Below are positions 44,197-53,517 of a stretch of 64,000 nucleotides of DNA, piece after piece (the stretch's first letter is position 1; each line of letters begins with the position of its first letter). The DNA lies in assembly GCF_013410405.1 (NCBI RefSeq), contig NZ_JACCFK010000001.1, positions 3,720,001 through 3,784,000 on the forward strand, written 5' to 3'. The notes under the pieces are model-generated. The model was given only the letters and a program-made list of their open reading frames with translations, did not search any database and had not been told where the DNA came from. The translations under genes and the position numbers were made by a program. The stretch is from Amycolatopsis endophytica (lineage in GTDB: Bacteria > Actinomycetota > Actinomycetes > Mycobacteriales > Pseudonocardiaceae).

Positions 44197-45516
44197 ATGC
44201 GCGCGGCCCGCCTGCCCGGCAGCGGCCCCTCCCGTCGTACCGTCCTCAAGGGCGCTTTCCTCGCCGGTGCCGCCTCGATGGCCGCCGGGTGCGTCGGGTT
44301 CACCACGACCGGCGGCAACGGGATGGTCTTCCTGTCGACCCAGTTCCGGCCGGTCGCGGAGGCCGAGCGATTCCGCGGAACTCTGGCGAAGACTTTCCCG
44401 GGCGCGGTGAGCTACGTCACGATCGAGGAGGGGCCCTTCGCCAGTCAGGTGCAGAGCCAGGTCGGCGCCGGGCGCACCCAGGTCGCCCTGCTCGGCGGTT
44501 CGCACAGCGATCTCGCACCGCTCGCGGGCGAGTACCTGGAGGACGTCTCGGGCGTCCTCGCGGGCAGCGGGTACCCCGAGGAGTTCCTGACGCTGGCCAA
44601 GGCCGGCACCCAGCAGTCGTGGTACGTGCCGTGGGCGCAGGCCAGCTTCGTGCTCGCCGCGCACGAGGACGCGTTGGCGCACCTGCCTCCCGGCGCGGAC
44701 CCGGACTCGTTGACCTACGACCAGTTCCTCGACTGGGCCATCGCCGCCCGCCGCGCGGGCGGCAACCAGCCCGCGCTCGGCCTGCCGTGCGGACCGAAGG
44801 GCCTGATCCACCGGTTCCTGCAGGGCTATCTGCTGCCCTCGTTCACCGGCGGCCAGATCACCACCTTCCGCTCGCCCGAGGCCGTGACGGCGTGGCAGTA
44901 CCTCAAGGAACTGTGGGCCAACACCAGCCCGTCCAGCACCACCTACGACTTCATGCAGGAGTCGCTGCGGTCCGGCGCCGTGCGGATCGGCTGGGACCAC
45001 GTGGCGCGGCTGGTGGACGCGCCCGGCGACGCGCCGAAGCGGTGGCGCATGCTGCCCGCGCCCCGCGGCGACAAGGGCCTTGGCTACATGGCCGTCGTGC
45101 TCGGGCTCGCGATTCCGCAGGGCAGCACCGACCGGCAGCAGGCCGAGCAGGTCATCCGGGCGCTGTCGACCCCGGAGGCGCAGATCGAAACGCTGCGCTC
45201 GAACGGTTTCTTCCCGGTGGTGGACGCGAAGATCCCGGACGACCTGCCGCCCGCGCTGCAACTGGAAGCCGGTGCCGTGCAGCGCCAGCGGGACGCGCCG
45301 GGCGCGATCCTGTCGTTGCTGCCGGTCGGCCTCGGCACCCGCGAAGGCGAGGTGACCAAGGCGTTCAAGGATTCCTTCCAGGCGATCGTGCTCGACGGCG
45401 CCGACATCCGGTCCACCCTGGACAGTCAGGCGCAGGTGCTGGAGAAGGTGTTCGACGATCTGGAGGTGCCGTGCTGGGCGCCCGATCCGCCCGCCGCCCG
45501 CTGCGAGGTGGCCTGA
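44197..45516 (+). CDS. Sugar ABC transporter substrate-binding lipoprotein (Tat-type signal)
   Basis: A 439-residue binding protein of ABC cluster CUT1. The N-terminus combines a twin-arginine stretch SRRTVLKG (about 12-19) with a lipobox-like MAAGC (Cys about 35), so export by Tat followed by lipid anchoring is predicted. The body has the usual extracellular solute-binding pattern. First gene of a five-gene operon ending in a glycoside hydrolase; the ligand is therefore probably a small glucoside such as glucosylglycerate. Confidence 0.88.
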   Translation: MRAARLPGSGPSRRTVLKGAFLAGAASMAAGCVGFTTTGGNGMVFLSTQFRPVAEAERFRGTLAKTFPGAVSYVTIEEGPFASQVQSQVGAGRTQVALLGGSHSDLAPLAGEYLEDVSGVLAGSGYPEEFLTLAKAGTQQSWYVPWAQASFVLAAHEDALAHLPPGADPDSLTYDQFLDWAIAARRAGGNQPALGLPCGPKGLIHRFLQGYLLPSFTGGQITTFRSPEAVTAWQYLKELWANTSPSSTTYDFMQESLRSGAVRIGWDHVARLVDAPGDAPKRWRMLPAPRGDKGLGYMAVVLGLAIPQGSTDRQQAEQVIRALSTPEAQIETLRSNGFFPVVDAKIPDDLPPALQLEAGAVQRQRDAPGAILSLLPVGLGTREGEVTKAFKDSFQAIVLDGADIRSTLDSQAQVLEKVFDDLEVPCWAPDPPAARCEVA

Positions 45517-45517
45517 C

Positions 45518-46384
45518 GTGACCGCTGTCGGAACACCGGTGAAGCGCCGTCCGGCCGGCTCACCGTGGCTGCTGCTCGCGCCGTCGATCGTGTTCATGCT
45601 GGCGCTGTTCGGCTGGCCGGTCGTGCAGGCACTCATCTCGGCGTTCACCGACGACTCCGGGGTCAGCCTGGCGGCGTGGGAACGGCTCTTCGGCGATCCG
45701 TACTTCGTCAAGGCACTGCGCAACACGCTGCTGCTGATCGTCATCGTGGTGCCGGTCCAGCTGGTGCTCGCGGTGGCGATGGCGTTGCTCGTGCAGGCGC
45801 GGCCGCGGTTCCTGTCCGGCCACTTCTACCTGTGGACCATCCCGCTCGCGGTGTCCGAGCTGGCCGCGGGCCTGGTGTGGCTGTCGGTGTTCGACAGTCG
45901 TGGCTACCTCAACTCGTTGCTGGTGTCGTGGGGCTTCTCCGACACCGGCGTGCAGTGGCTGAGTTACACCAACACCGGCACCATGCTGCTGGCCGTGGTG
46001 ATCGCGGAGATCTGGCGCGCCACGTCGCTGGTGTTCGTCATCGTCGTCGCCGGGATCCAGATGGTGCCGAAGGACTTCGACGAGGCCGCGCAGGTGTTCG
46101 GCGCGAGCGCGTGGCAGCGGCTGTGGCACGTGACGCTGCCGCAGCTCAAACCGAGCCTGCAGGTCGCCCTGATCCTGCGCACGATCCTGGCGCTGCAGGC
46201 GTTCGCGGTCGCCCAGGCGCTGACCGGGCGCGACTTCCCGCTGCTCGTCGGCGAGACCTACCAGTGGTACGTCAATCTGCAGAACCCGGCCGTGGCGAGC
46301 GCCGCGGCCCTCGTCGTCCTCGTGCTGTCCCTGGCCACCGCGTTGTTCTACCTGCGCACGATGCGGCAGCGGGAGGCACGATGA
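45518..46384 (+). CDS. Sugar ABC transporter permease (MalF-like)
   Basis: A 288-residue membrane protein with six helices and the EAA motif EAAQVFGASAWQRLWHVTLPQLKP that contacts the ATPase. The start GTG is 1 nt after the binding-protein stop. The stop overlaps the next permease's ATG (ATGA). Confidence 0.92.
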   Translation: MTAVGTPVKRRPAGSPWLLLAPSIVFMLALFGWPVVQALISAFTDDSGVSLAAWERLFGDPYFVKALRNTLLLIVIVVPVQLVLAVAMALLVQARPRFLSGHFYLWTIPLAVSELAAGLVWLSVFDSRGYLNSLLVSWGFSDTGVQWLSYTNTGTMLLAVVIAEIWRATSLVFVIVVAGIQMVPKDFDEAAQVFGASAWQRLWHVTLPQLKPSLQVALILRTILALQAFAVAQALTGRDFPLLVGETYQWYVNLQNPAVASAAALVVLVLSLATALFYLRTMRQREAR

Positions 46385-47226
46385 CGACGTTGCCGCCGGT
46401 CGACCGGGCGCCCCTGCGCCGCCGTCGCCGCCGGGCGATCGCCGTCCAGATCGCGTGCGTGCTGGTCAGCCTGTTCATGGCCGTGCCGATGATCCTGATC
46501 GGGCTCGCCGCCGTGTCATCACGGGACGCGCTGCTGGAGTTCCCGAAACCGCTCATCCCGAGCAGCTTCTCGGCCGACACGCTGCTGGCGTTCGTCCAGG
46601 CCACCGGCACGATCCCGGCGCTGGGCAACTCGCTGCTCGCCGGCGTCTACACCGTCGTGCTGTCGCTGCTGGTCGGCGCGCCCGCCGGATACGCGCTGGC
46701 GCGCCAGGTGTTCCGCGGCAAGGACGCCTACCAGGTGTTCATGCTGCTGGCGCGGGCGCTGCCGATCGTCGTGCTGTCCGTGCCGCTGGCCACGATGTTC
46801 CTCGGTTTCGGCGTCTACGACACGGTGTTCTCGGTGACGTTGCTGCACACCACACTCGCGATGCCGACCACCGTGCTGATCAGCGCGAGCATCTTCGTGT
46901 CGGTGCCCGCCGATGTCGAAGAGGCGGCGCGCGTGTTCGGCTGCAGCCGCTTCGAGGCGGCGCGCCGGGTCGTGTTCCCGATGGCGCTGCCCGGGCTGGC
47001 GGCGTCCTCGATCTTCACGTTCGTGTTGTCCTGGAACGAGATCCTCGGCGCCGCCGTGATCACGCTCGGGCACCGGACGCTGCCGGCCCAGGTGCTGGCC
47101 TCGCTCGGGGAGGCGCCGCAGGCCTACCGGTTCGCCGGCGGGTTCGCGCTGATCCTGCCCGCGCTGGTGTTCATCCTCGTGATGCGCCGGTACCTGGTGA
47201 ACATGTGGGGGACGACGTTGCGATGA
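46381..47226 (+). CDS. Sugar ABC transporter permease (MalG-like)
   Basis: A 281-residue second permease with six helices and the EAA loop EEAARVFGCSRFEAARRVVFPMALPG. The ATG at 46381 overlaps the preceding stop; the N-terminus is basic (RAPLRRRRRRAIA), consistent with a cytoplasmic start. Forms the transmembrane pore with the preceding subunit. Confidence 0.92.
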   Translation: MTTLPPVDRAPLRRRRRRAIAVQIACVLVSLFMAVPMILIGLAAVSSRDALLEFPKPLIPSSFSADTLLAFVQATGTIPALGNSLLAGVYTVVLSLLVGAPAGYALARQVFRGKDAYQVFMLLARALPIVVLSVPLATMFLGFGVYDTVFSVTLLHTTLAMPTTVLISASIFVSVPADVEEAARVFGCSRFEAARRVVFPMALPGLAASSIFTFVLSWNEILGAAVITLGHRTLPAQVLASLGEAPQAYRFAGGFALILPALVFILVMRRYLVNMWGTTLR

Positions 47227-47235
47227 GGGGGCGAA

Positions 47236-48303
47236 ATGGCTGAGGTCGTCTTGCACGAGCTCGTGAAGACCTACCCTGGCGGCACCGCGCGGGCCACCGA
47301 CGAGGTGTCGCTCGAAGTCGCCGACGGCGAGTTCATGGTCCTGCTCGGCCCGAGCGGCTGCGGCAAGACCACGCTGCTGCGCATGGTCGCCGGTCTCGAG
47401 ACGCCCGACTCGGGGCAGATCGTCATCGGCGGCCGTGACGTCACCTACCTGGAACCGCGGCGGCGCAACCTGTCCATGGTCTTCCAGTCCTACGCGGTGT
47501 TCCCGAACAAGAAGGTCGCCGACAACATCGGATTCGGACTGCGGGTGCACGGCGTGCCCGCGGACGAGGTGCGCCGCAAGGTCGACTGGGCCGCGGACCT
47601 GCTGCAGCTGACCCCCTACCTGGACCGGTATCCGGCGAAGCTGTCCGGCGGCCAGCGGCAGCGCGTCGCCGTGGCGCGCGCGATCGTGATGGACGCCGAC
47701 GTACTGCTGATGGACGAGCCACTGTCCAACCTGGACGCGCTGCTGCGCCTGTCCTTCCGCGCCGAGCTGAAGAAGCTGGTCAACGAGATCGGCGTGACGA
47801 CGCTGTACGTGACGCACGATCAGGTCGAGGCGCTGTCGCTGGGGGACCGGGTCGCGGTGATGCGCGAGGGCCGGATCGCGCAGTGCGGCGATCCGGTGGC
47901 CGTCTACACCGAGCCCGCCGACCAGTTCGTCGGCGGTTTCCTGGGCAGCCCGCCGATGAACTTCCTCACCGGATCGGTCACCAGCGACGGCACGCGGATC
48001 GACCTCGGCGGGCAGACGCTGCCGCTCCCGCGTGCCCTGGAATCCTTCCGGGACTCCGAGCTCCGGCTCGGCATCCGCCCGGAGGCGATCACCATCGGCG
48101 ACGGCCTGCGCTGCGAGGTGCAGGTGTTCGAGCCACTGGGGTCGTCGACCCTGCTCACCACGAAGCTGTGCGGGCAGGTGCTGAAGGTTCAGGCACCGGC
48201 GAGCTTCCGCGCCGAACCCGGCCAGACCCTGCGGCTGAGGCTGCCGCCGGAGCAGTGCCGGTGGTACGACCCCGAAACCCAGCTCCTGGTGGAGGCGAAG
48301 TAG
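47236..48303 (+). CDS. Sugar ABC transporter ATP-binding protein (MsmK/UgpC-like)
   Basis: A 355-residue ATPase with Walker A GPSGCGKTT, signature LSGGQRQRVAVARAI, Walker B VLLMDEPLSNLD and a C-terminal TOBE-type regulatory domain (about 240-350). The ATG lies 9 bp after the permease stop with GAGGGGG upstream. Having its own ATPase means that the operon does not depend on a shared MsiK-like protein. Confidence 0.93.
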   Translation: MAEVVLHELVKTYPGGTARATDEVSLEVADGEFMVLLGPSGCGKTTLLRMVAGLETPDSGQIVIGGRDVTYLEPRRRNLSMVFQSYAVFPNKKVADNIGFGLRVHGVPADEVRRKVDWAADLLQLTPYLDRYPAKLSGGQRQRVAVARAIVMDADVLLMDEPLSNLDALLRLSFRAELKKLVNEIGVTTLYVTHDQVEALSLGDRVAVMREGRIAQCGDPVAVYTEPADQFVGGFLGSPPMNFLTGSVTSDGTRIDLGGQTLPLPRALESFRDSELRLGIRPEAITIGDGLRCEVQVFEPLGSSTLLTTKLCGQVLKVQAPASFRAEPGQTLRLRLPPEQCRWYDPETQLLVEAK

Positions 48304-49683
48304 ATGACCGTGGACGTGACGCGCCCGCCCGGCGACGGACGCCCGGTCCGCTACGCCAGGGCCGCCCTGGCCGCGCGGGCCGCCCGGGTGCTGCGCGACA
48401 ACGACACCGGTTCCGTGATCACCGCGGCGCCACGGCTCTATCCGCACATGTGGAGCTGGGATGCCGCGTTCATCTCGATCGGGCTGGCGCGCCTGGACCT
48501 GCCCCGCGCGGTCACCGAGCTGGAAACCCTGTTCAAAGCGCAGTGGCGCAACGGCATGGTGCCGCACATCGTCTTCACCGACGACGACGCGTACTTCCCC
48601 GGTCCGGACCGGTGGGGCACCGACTCCGCGGTCGACGGGCCGCACGGTGTGCGCACCTCGGGTATCTGCCAGCCGCCGGTGCACGCCATCGCGGTGCAGC
48701 GCATGCTGGAGATCGCCCGCACCTCGTCCCCGGAGGAGCGGGGCGACGCCGAACGGTTCGCCCGGTCCATCTGGCCCGCGCTGTACTCGTGGCACCGCTG
48801 GCTCGTCGAGTACCGCACACCGGGGTCGAGCGGGCTCGTCGCGATCGTGCACGGCTGGGAGTCCGGAATGGACAACTCGCCGCGCTGGGACGTGCCCTAC
48901 GCCGCGGTGAACCCCGGCGACGAGCTGCCGCCGTACGTGCGCAAGGACGTGCGCATCGTCGGCGATCCGAGCGAGCGGCCGACCGACAAGGAGTACGACC
49001 GCTACCTGTGGCTCATCGAGGAGATGCGCCGCGCGGGCTACGACCAGCGGGAGATCGTCCGCACGTCGAGTTTCCTGGTCGGCGACGTGTTCATCACCGC
49101 GTTGTTCGCGGTCTCCTGCGACGTGCTGGTCGAGCTGGGCACCGAGTTCGGAATGCCGGCCGATCGGCTGGCGGACCTGGCGGAGTGGGCCGCGCGGGCG
49201 CGTGCCGCGGTGGCCGGCAGCTGCCACTCGGTGTCCGGCATGGCCCGTGACCGCGATCTGCGGGCCAACCGGTGGCTGGACACCCAGACCATCGCCGGGT
49301 TCTCGCCGCTGCTGTGCGGGGGAGCGCCGGACGAGGTCCAGTTGCGCCTGCTGTCCCTGCTGGACAGCGATCGCTGGTGCGGGCACCCGGACCTGCTCGC
49401 CCCGGTGCCGCCGTCGGTCTCGCCGATGCGCCCCGGCTTCACCCCGCGACAGTACTGGCGGGGTCCACAGTGGCCGGTGGTGAACTGGCTGTTCGGGTGG
49501 GCCTTCGAGCGCCGCGGCTGGTACGAGCGGGCTCGCGAACTGCGGGCGGCGGGCCTGCGCCTCACCGACGACGGCGCGTTCGGCGAGTACTACGAGCCCT
49601 TCACCGGCGAACCACTGGGCAGCACCGACCAGTCCTGGACGGCGGCCGTCGTGCTGGACTGGCTCTGCGACGACGCTGACTGA
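48304..49683 (+). CDS. Glucosylglycerate/mannosylglycerate hydrolase-like GH63 family enzyme
   Basis: A 459-residue (alpha/alpha)6-barrel hydrolase resembling the GH63 glucosylglycerate hydrolase of mycobacteria (GgH, about 446 residues). Motifs: HMWSWDAAF (about 46), HGWESGMDNSPRWD with Asp190 as likely acid, QYWRGPQWPVVNWLF, and GEYYEPFTGEPLGSTDQSWTAA with Glu428 or Glu431 as likely base. No signal peptide, so it acts on imported substrate in the cytosol. It starts directly after the ATPase stop. Release of glucose or mannose and glycerate is inferred. Confidence 0.82.
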   Translation: MTVDVTRPPGDGRPVRYARAALAARAARVLRDNDTGSVITAAPRLYPHMWSWDAAFISIGLARLDLPRAVTELETLFKAQWRNGMVPHIVFTDDDAYFPGPDRWGTDSAVDGPHGVRTSGICQPPVHAIAVQRMLEIARTSSPEERGDAERFARSIWPALYSWHRWLVEYRTPGSSGLVAIVHGWESGMDNSPRWDVPYAAVNPGDELPPYVRKDVRIVGDPSERPTDKEYDRYLWLIEEMRRAGYDQREIVRTSSFLVGDVFITALFAVSCDVLVELGTEFGMPADRLADLAEWAARARAAVAGSCHSVSGMARDRDLRANRWLDTQTIAGFSPLLCGGAPDEVQLRLLSLLDSDRWCGHPDLLAPVPPSVSPMRPGFTPRQYWRGPQWPVVNWLFGWAFERRGWYERARELRAAGLRLTDDGAFGEYYEPFTGEPLGSTDQSWTAAVVLDWLCDDAD

Positions 49684-49691
49684 GCACACGA

Positions 49692-49729
49692 AAGAGGGGC
49701 GTGACGGCCGATGCCGTCACGCCCCTCTT
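49692..49729. terminator. Strong bidirectional terminator
   Basis: AAGAGGGGCGTGACGGC (49692-49708) pairs perfectly over 17 bp with GCCGTCACGCCCCTCTT (49713-49729) around a CGAT loop. It lies 8 bp after the hydrolase stop and 12 bp from the end of the convergent gluD, serving both. Confidence 0.92.
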
Positions 49730-49741
49730 GTCGTTGGTGGC

Positions 49742-50602
49742 TCAGGCCACGCCCACGACATCCTCGGTCATCGGCGGACGCTGGATTTCCAGGTGCTTCT
49801 TGTTGCGCCGCTGGCGCTTCTCGATGAAGTTGGCCAGCGCGGTGAGCAGCAGGCACAGTGCGATGTAGATCGCGGCGATCACGATGGTCGAGGGGACGAT
49901 CGGTCGTCCGAAGTCGCCCTGGGAGCCGATGTAGCGGGCGTAGTAGAGCAGCTCGGGGTAGGTGACCAGGAAGCCGAGTGCGGTGTCCTTGAGCAGGACC
50001 ACGAGCTGGCTGATGATGGTCGGCAGCATCGACCGGATCGCCTGCGGGATCAGGACGAGGGTCATCACCTGGGTTTTGCGCATGCCCAGCGCGTAGGCGG
50101 CTTCGCTCTGCCCCTTGGGCAGGGCCTGGATGCCGGCGCGGAACACCTCCGCCAGTACCGAGCCGTTGTAGAGGGTCAGGCCCAGTACCACGGCGGTCAG
50201 TGGTGGCAGGGAGATTCCGACGGCGGGGCCGCCGTAGTAGAACAGGAACATCAGGATCAGCAGTGGGATGGCGCGGAAGAACTCGACGATGAACGTCGAG
50301 ATGCCGCGCAGCCATGCATGATCCGAGAGCCGTCCCGCAGCGAAGATCGCGCCGAAGATCAGCGCGAGCACGGCCCCGAGCGCGAACGCCTCCAGCGTGG
50401 CCAGCAGTGCGTTGGCGAGGTCGGTCTGGACCTGGGTGTACTGCAGCCACTCCCACTTGCGCGCGGTGAACTGGCCGCTGTCGATGAAGCGGTAGACGAT
50501 GTAGGCGAGGATGGCGGCGACGACCAGGATGCCGAGCACCGCCATGGCCCGGTGCCGGGCGCGCGCCTTCGGCCCGGGAACGTCGAACAGCACATTGCTC
50601 AT
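49742..50602 (-). CDS. gluD: Glutamate ABC transporter permease GluD
   Basis: A 286-residue permease of the HisM/GlnP type with an N-terminal helix and the loop GQSEAAYALGMRKTQVMTLVLIPQAIR. It pairs with GluC for glutamate uptake; the order gluABCD and proximity to recA-recX match Corynebacterium glutamicum. The start ATG overlaps the gluC stop (ATGA). The C-terminus (KRQRRNKKHLEIQRPPM) is a charged cytosolic tail. Confidence 0.92.
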   Translation of the reverse strand: MSNVLFDVPGPKARARHRAMAVLGILVVAAILAYIVYRFIDSGQFTARKWEWLQYTQVQTDLANALLATLEAFALGAVLALIFGAIFAAGRLSDHAWLRGISTFIVEFFRAIPLLILMFLFYYGGPAVGISLPPLTAVVLGLTLYNGSVLAEVFRAGIQALPKGQSEAAYALGMRKTQVMTLVLIPQAIRSMLPTIISQLVVLLKDTALGFLVTYPELLYYARYIGSQGDFGRPIVPSTIVIAAIYIALCLLLTALANFIEKRQRRNKKHLEIQRPPMTEDVVGVA

Positions 50603-51246
50603 CGCGCCACGCTCCAGCGCTTCTCGAGGGACCGCTGGATCAGCGACAGGACGGCCACCAGGATGATGAAGCCCAGCGCGACCCACAGCAGGCCGATCAG
50701 CTGGTTGTCACCGCGTTCGGACAGGTACTGCCGGATCGCGCCTGCCTCGGCGACGGAAAACCCGGCCGCGATGGTGGTGTTCTTCAACAGCGCGATGAGC
50801 ATGCTCATCAGCGGCGGCACCACCGAGCGGATCGCCTGCGGCAGCACGATCTGGCCGAGGATCTGACCGAAGCCGAGTCCGAGCGCGCGGGCGGCTTCGG
50901 CCTGCCCGACGGGCACGGTGTTGATGCCCGAGCGCACGACCTCGCAGATGAACGCCGAGGTGTACAGCGTCAGCGCGACGACGGCGGCGACGAAGTAGGA
51001 CAGCTCGAGGATCTCGAGCAATGGGTAGGCGAACACCAGGAACACGAACACCAGGGTCAACGGCGTGTTGCGCAGCAGCGTCACATAGGCGGTGCCGACC
51101 GCCCGGAACACCGGGACCGGGCTGACCCGCAGGCCCGCCAGGAACGTGCCGAAGATCAGGCTGGCCACCGCCGAGATCAGGAACAGCTTGATCGTGGTCC
51201 AGAAGAACGGACCGTAGAGGTCCAGATTGTCGAGCAGGACGTCCAT
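50599..51246 (-). CDS. gluC: Glutamate ABC transporter permease GluC
   Basis: A 215-residue permease with five or six helices and the loop GQAEAARALGLGFGQILGQIVLPQAIR. It forms a heterodimeric channel with GluD. An intercistronic hairpin separates it from gluB, which may set lower expression of the permeases than of the binding protein. Confidence 0.92.
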   Translation of the reverse strand: MDVLLDNLDLYGPFFWTTIKLFLISAVASLIFGTFLAGLRVSPVPVFRAVGTAYVTLLRNTPLTLVFVFLVFAYPLLEILELSYFVAAVVALTLYTSAFICEVVRSGINTVPVGQAEAARALGLGFGQILGQIVLPQAIRSVVPPLMSMLIALLKNTTIAAGFSVAEAGAIRQYLSERGDNQLIGLLWVALGFIILVAVLSLIQRSLEKRWSVAR

Positions 51247-51287
51247 CGGGCCTTCCCCGCCGCGGTTGAGGGACTAGTGGAAAGGGA

Positions 51288-51322
51288 GTGGCCGGTGAGC
51301 GCGGGTCACGCTCACCGGCCAC
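51288..51322 (-). terminator. Intercistronic hairpin between gluB and gluC
   Basis: GTGGCCGGTGAGCG (51288-51301) and CGCTCACCGGCCAC (51309-51322) form a 14-bp perfect stem with a 7-nt loop, 10 bp after the gluB stop. Such hairpins stabilise the upstream message or terminate part of the transcripts. Confidence 0.75.
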
Positions 51323-51331
51323 GGAGGAGGA

Positions 51332-52243
51332 TCAGTAGCGCTGGATCGCGGGCGGCTGCGCGGCCGAACCCGACTTGCCCAGGGTGGCGTCGTAGATCTT
51401 CTGCCACGTGCCGTCGTCGATCGCGGCCTGCAGCAGGTCGTCGACCTTGTTGCGCAGGGCGGAGTCGTTGAGGTTCAGGCCGATGCCGTAGGGCTCCTGC
51501 GAGAACGTCTTGCCGACGACCTTGAGGTTGTCCGGGTCCTGCGCGGCGAAGCCCTTGAGGATCGCGTCGTCGGTGGTGACGGCGTCGACCTCCTTGGTGA
51601 GGAGCTTGTCGACGCACTGCGAGTACTTCTGGAACTCGACGATGTTCTCCGGCTCGGTGAGCTGCTGGTCACGCACCCGCTGGATCGGGGTGGAACCGGT
51701 GACCGAGCAGACCTTCTTGCCCTTCAGCGTCTCCGGGCCGGCGATCGAGGTGTCGTCGGCGCGCACGAGGAGGTCCTGACCGGCCATGAAGTACGGGCCG
51801 GCGAAGGAGACCTGGGTCTTGCGCTTGTCGGTGATCGTGTAGGTACCGACGTAGTAGTCGACGTTGCCGTTGGTGATCGCGGCCTCACGCGCGGCCGAGT
51901 CGACCGTGGTGAAGGTGATCTGGCTCTTGTCGAAACCGAGGCCCGCGGCGACCAGCTTGGCGATCTCGATGTCGAAGCCCTCGAACTCGCCGTTCGTCGC
52001 GTTCTTCGAGCCCAGACCGGGCTGGTCGTCCTTGACACCGATCGTGAGCTTGCCCGCGCCCTTGATCTTGGCGAAGGTCGCCGAGCCGGGCACGTCCACG
52101 TTCTGCGCCACGGTGTAGGTGGGCAGGGCGGCCGCGTTCGCGCCGGTGTCCCCGGCGCTGTCCGCGGGCGTGCCCTCCTTGCCGCATGCGGTCAGCGTCA
52201 GCGCGCCGACCAGCAGCCCCGCTGCCAGGGTGCGGATCTTCAT
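51332..52243 (-). CDS. gluB: Glutamate-binding lipoprotein GluB
   Basis: A 303-residue periplasmic-type solute-binding protein with a lipoprotein signal (LLVGALTLTACGKEG; Cys about 20). The SBP-bac-3 fold is evident: GKLTIGVKDDQPGLGS, FEGFDIEIAKLVAAGLGF, and the FQKYSQCVDKLLTKEVDAVTTDDAILKGFA hinge. It delivers glutamate (or aspartate/glutamine) to GluCD. Confidence 0.93.
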   Translation of the reverse strand: MKIRTLAAGLLVGALTLTACGKEGTPADSAGDTGANAAALPTYTVAQNVDVPGSATFAKIKGAGKLTIGVKDDQPGLGSKNATNGEFEGFDIEIAKLVAAGLGFDKSQITFTTVDSAAREAAITNGNVDYYVGTYTITDKRKTQVSFAGPYFMAGQDLLVRADDTSIAGPETLKGKKVCSVTGSTPIQRVRDQQLTEPENIVEFQKYSQCVDKLLTKEVDAVTTDDAILKGFAAQDPDNLKVVGKTFSQEPYGIGLNLNDSALRNKVDDLLQAAIDDGTWQKIYDATLGKSGSAAQPPAIQRY

Positions 52244-52297
52244 CTGAATTCCTGTTCTCCTGGGTCGAGCGGCGCCGAGCGACGCCGCGGGAACTGA

Positions 52298-53050
52298 TTA
52301 GTGCGTCAGGATCTTGCCGAGGAAGTCCTTGGCCCGGTCCGACTTCGGCTTCGTGAAGAACTCGTCCGGCGAGGCGTCCTCGACGATTTCCCCGTCGGAC
52401 ATGAACACGACGCGGTTGGCCGCGCGGCGGGCGAAGCCCATCTCGTGCGTGACCACGAGCATCGTCATGCCGTCCTTGGCCAGCCCGGTCATGGTGTCCA
52501 GCACCTCCTGGACCATTTCCGGGTCCAGCGCCGAGGTGGGTTCGTCGAACAGCATCACCTTCGGCTTCATCGCCAGTGCACGCGCGATCGCCGCACGCTG
52601 CTGCTGGCCGCCGGAGAGCTGCGCCGGGTACTTCTGTGCCTGGTTGGCGATGCCCACCCGCTCCAGCAGTTCCATCGCCGTCCTGCGCGCCTCGTCCTGG
52701 CCCAGCTTGCGGACCTTGACCGGCGCGAGCATGACGTTCTCGACGATGGTCTTGTGCGCGAACAGGTTGAACGACTGGAACACCATGCCCACCTCGGCGC
52801 GCAGCGCGGCCAGCGCCTTGCCCTCGGCGGGCAGCGGCTGCCCGTCCACCGAGATCTCGCCGGAGTTGATCGGCTCCAGCCGGTTGATCGCGCGGCACAG
52901 CGTGGACTTGCCCGACCCCGACGGCCCGAGCACGACCACCACCTGGCCCCTGGGCACCTCGAGGTTGATGTCCTTGAGCACGTGCAGGTCACCGAAGAAC
53001 TTGTTCACGCCCGCAGCCTTGATCATCGCTGGTGACGTAGGTGTGCTCAT
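52298..53050 (-). CDS. gluA: Glutamate ABC transporter ATP-binding protein GluA
   Basis: A 250-residue polar amino acid ABC ATPase. Walker [10 protein letters not shown], signature [16 protein letters not shown], Walker [13 protein letters not shown] and switch His in VVTHEMGFA are intact. ATG at 53050 has GGAGGG five bases upstream. First gene of gluABCD; its promoter region (53051-53280) is shared with the divergent small secreted protein. Confidence 0.95.
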   Translation of the reverse strand: MSTPTSPAMIKAAGVNKFFGDLHVLKDINLEVPRGQVVVVLGPSGSGKSTLCRAINRLEPINSGEISVDGQPLPAEGKALAALRAEVGMVFQSFNLFAHKTIVENVMLAPVKVRKLGQDEARRTAMELLERVGIANQAQKYPAQLSGGQQQRAAIARALAMKPKVMLFDEPTSALDPEMVQEVLDTMTGLAKDGMTMLVVTHEMGFARRAANRVVFMSDGEIVEDASPDEFFTKPKSDRAKDFLGKILTH

Positions 53051-53280
53051 CTGCCCTCCATTGCCCGGCTCACTCGGCGATCTAACACCGTGACGCGGCC
53101 CCGCGCCCGTAAATCGAATCAAACGCAACCTAGGTGTCATCCGTTCTGCCCGTTCTCGACGGACGGTGACCCCGGGTGCCGGTTACTGTAGTCAGGCGGT
53201 CGGCCCAGCTCGGACGGGGTCGCTTCCCTCGAAAGGGGCATACCGCTGCGCTCGGGGTCATCACAGCCGATACTCGGCTC

Positions 53281-53517
53281 GTGACCGTACGCAACCTCCG
53301 CACCGTCGCCGCCGGGCTCGCGCTGGGCGCGGCGCTGTGCACACTCGCCGCTCCCGCCGCCCACGCCGACGGGGTGAGCCTCAAAGCCGGCCCCTATCCG
53401 ACGCAGGCGGACTGCCAGTCGCAACTGCCGTCCTGGCCGGGGCACATCTGCACGTTCATCCCGGATCTCCTCCCCGGCCCGATCCCGGAGGGCTGGTACG
53501 TCGCGCAGCAGACCTGA
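53281..53517 (+). CDS. Small secreted protein
   Basis: A 78-residue protein with a clear Sec signal peptide (VRNLRTVAAGLALGAALCTLAAPAAHA, likely cut before DGVSL) and a mature part of about 49 residues containing two Cys (ADCQSQLPSW, GHICTFIP) that could form a disulfide. No family recognised. It is divergent from gluA and ends 46 bp before the miaB leader ORF. Confidence 0.72.
   Translation: MTVRNLRTVAAGLALGAALCTLAAPAAHADGVSLKAGPYPTQADCQSQLPSWPGHICTFIPDLLPGPIPEGWYVAQQT

Noticed and set aside
52244..52297. Separate promoter or terminator between gluA and gluB
   Set aside because: The 54-bp gap shows no convincing hairpin or promoter boxes.
53128..53137. ACCTAGGT palindrome upstream of gluA as an operator
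   Set aside because: Only 8 bp and no regulator adjacent; may occur by chance.
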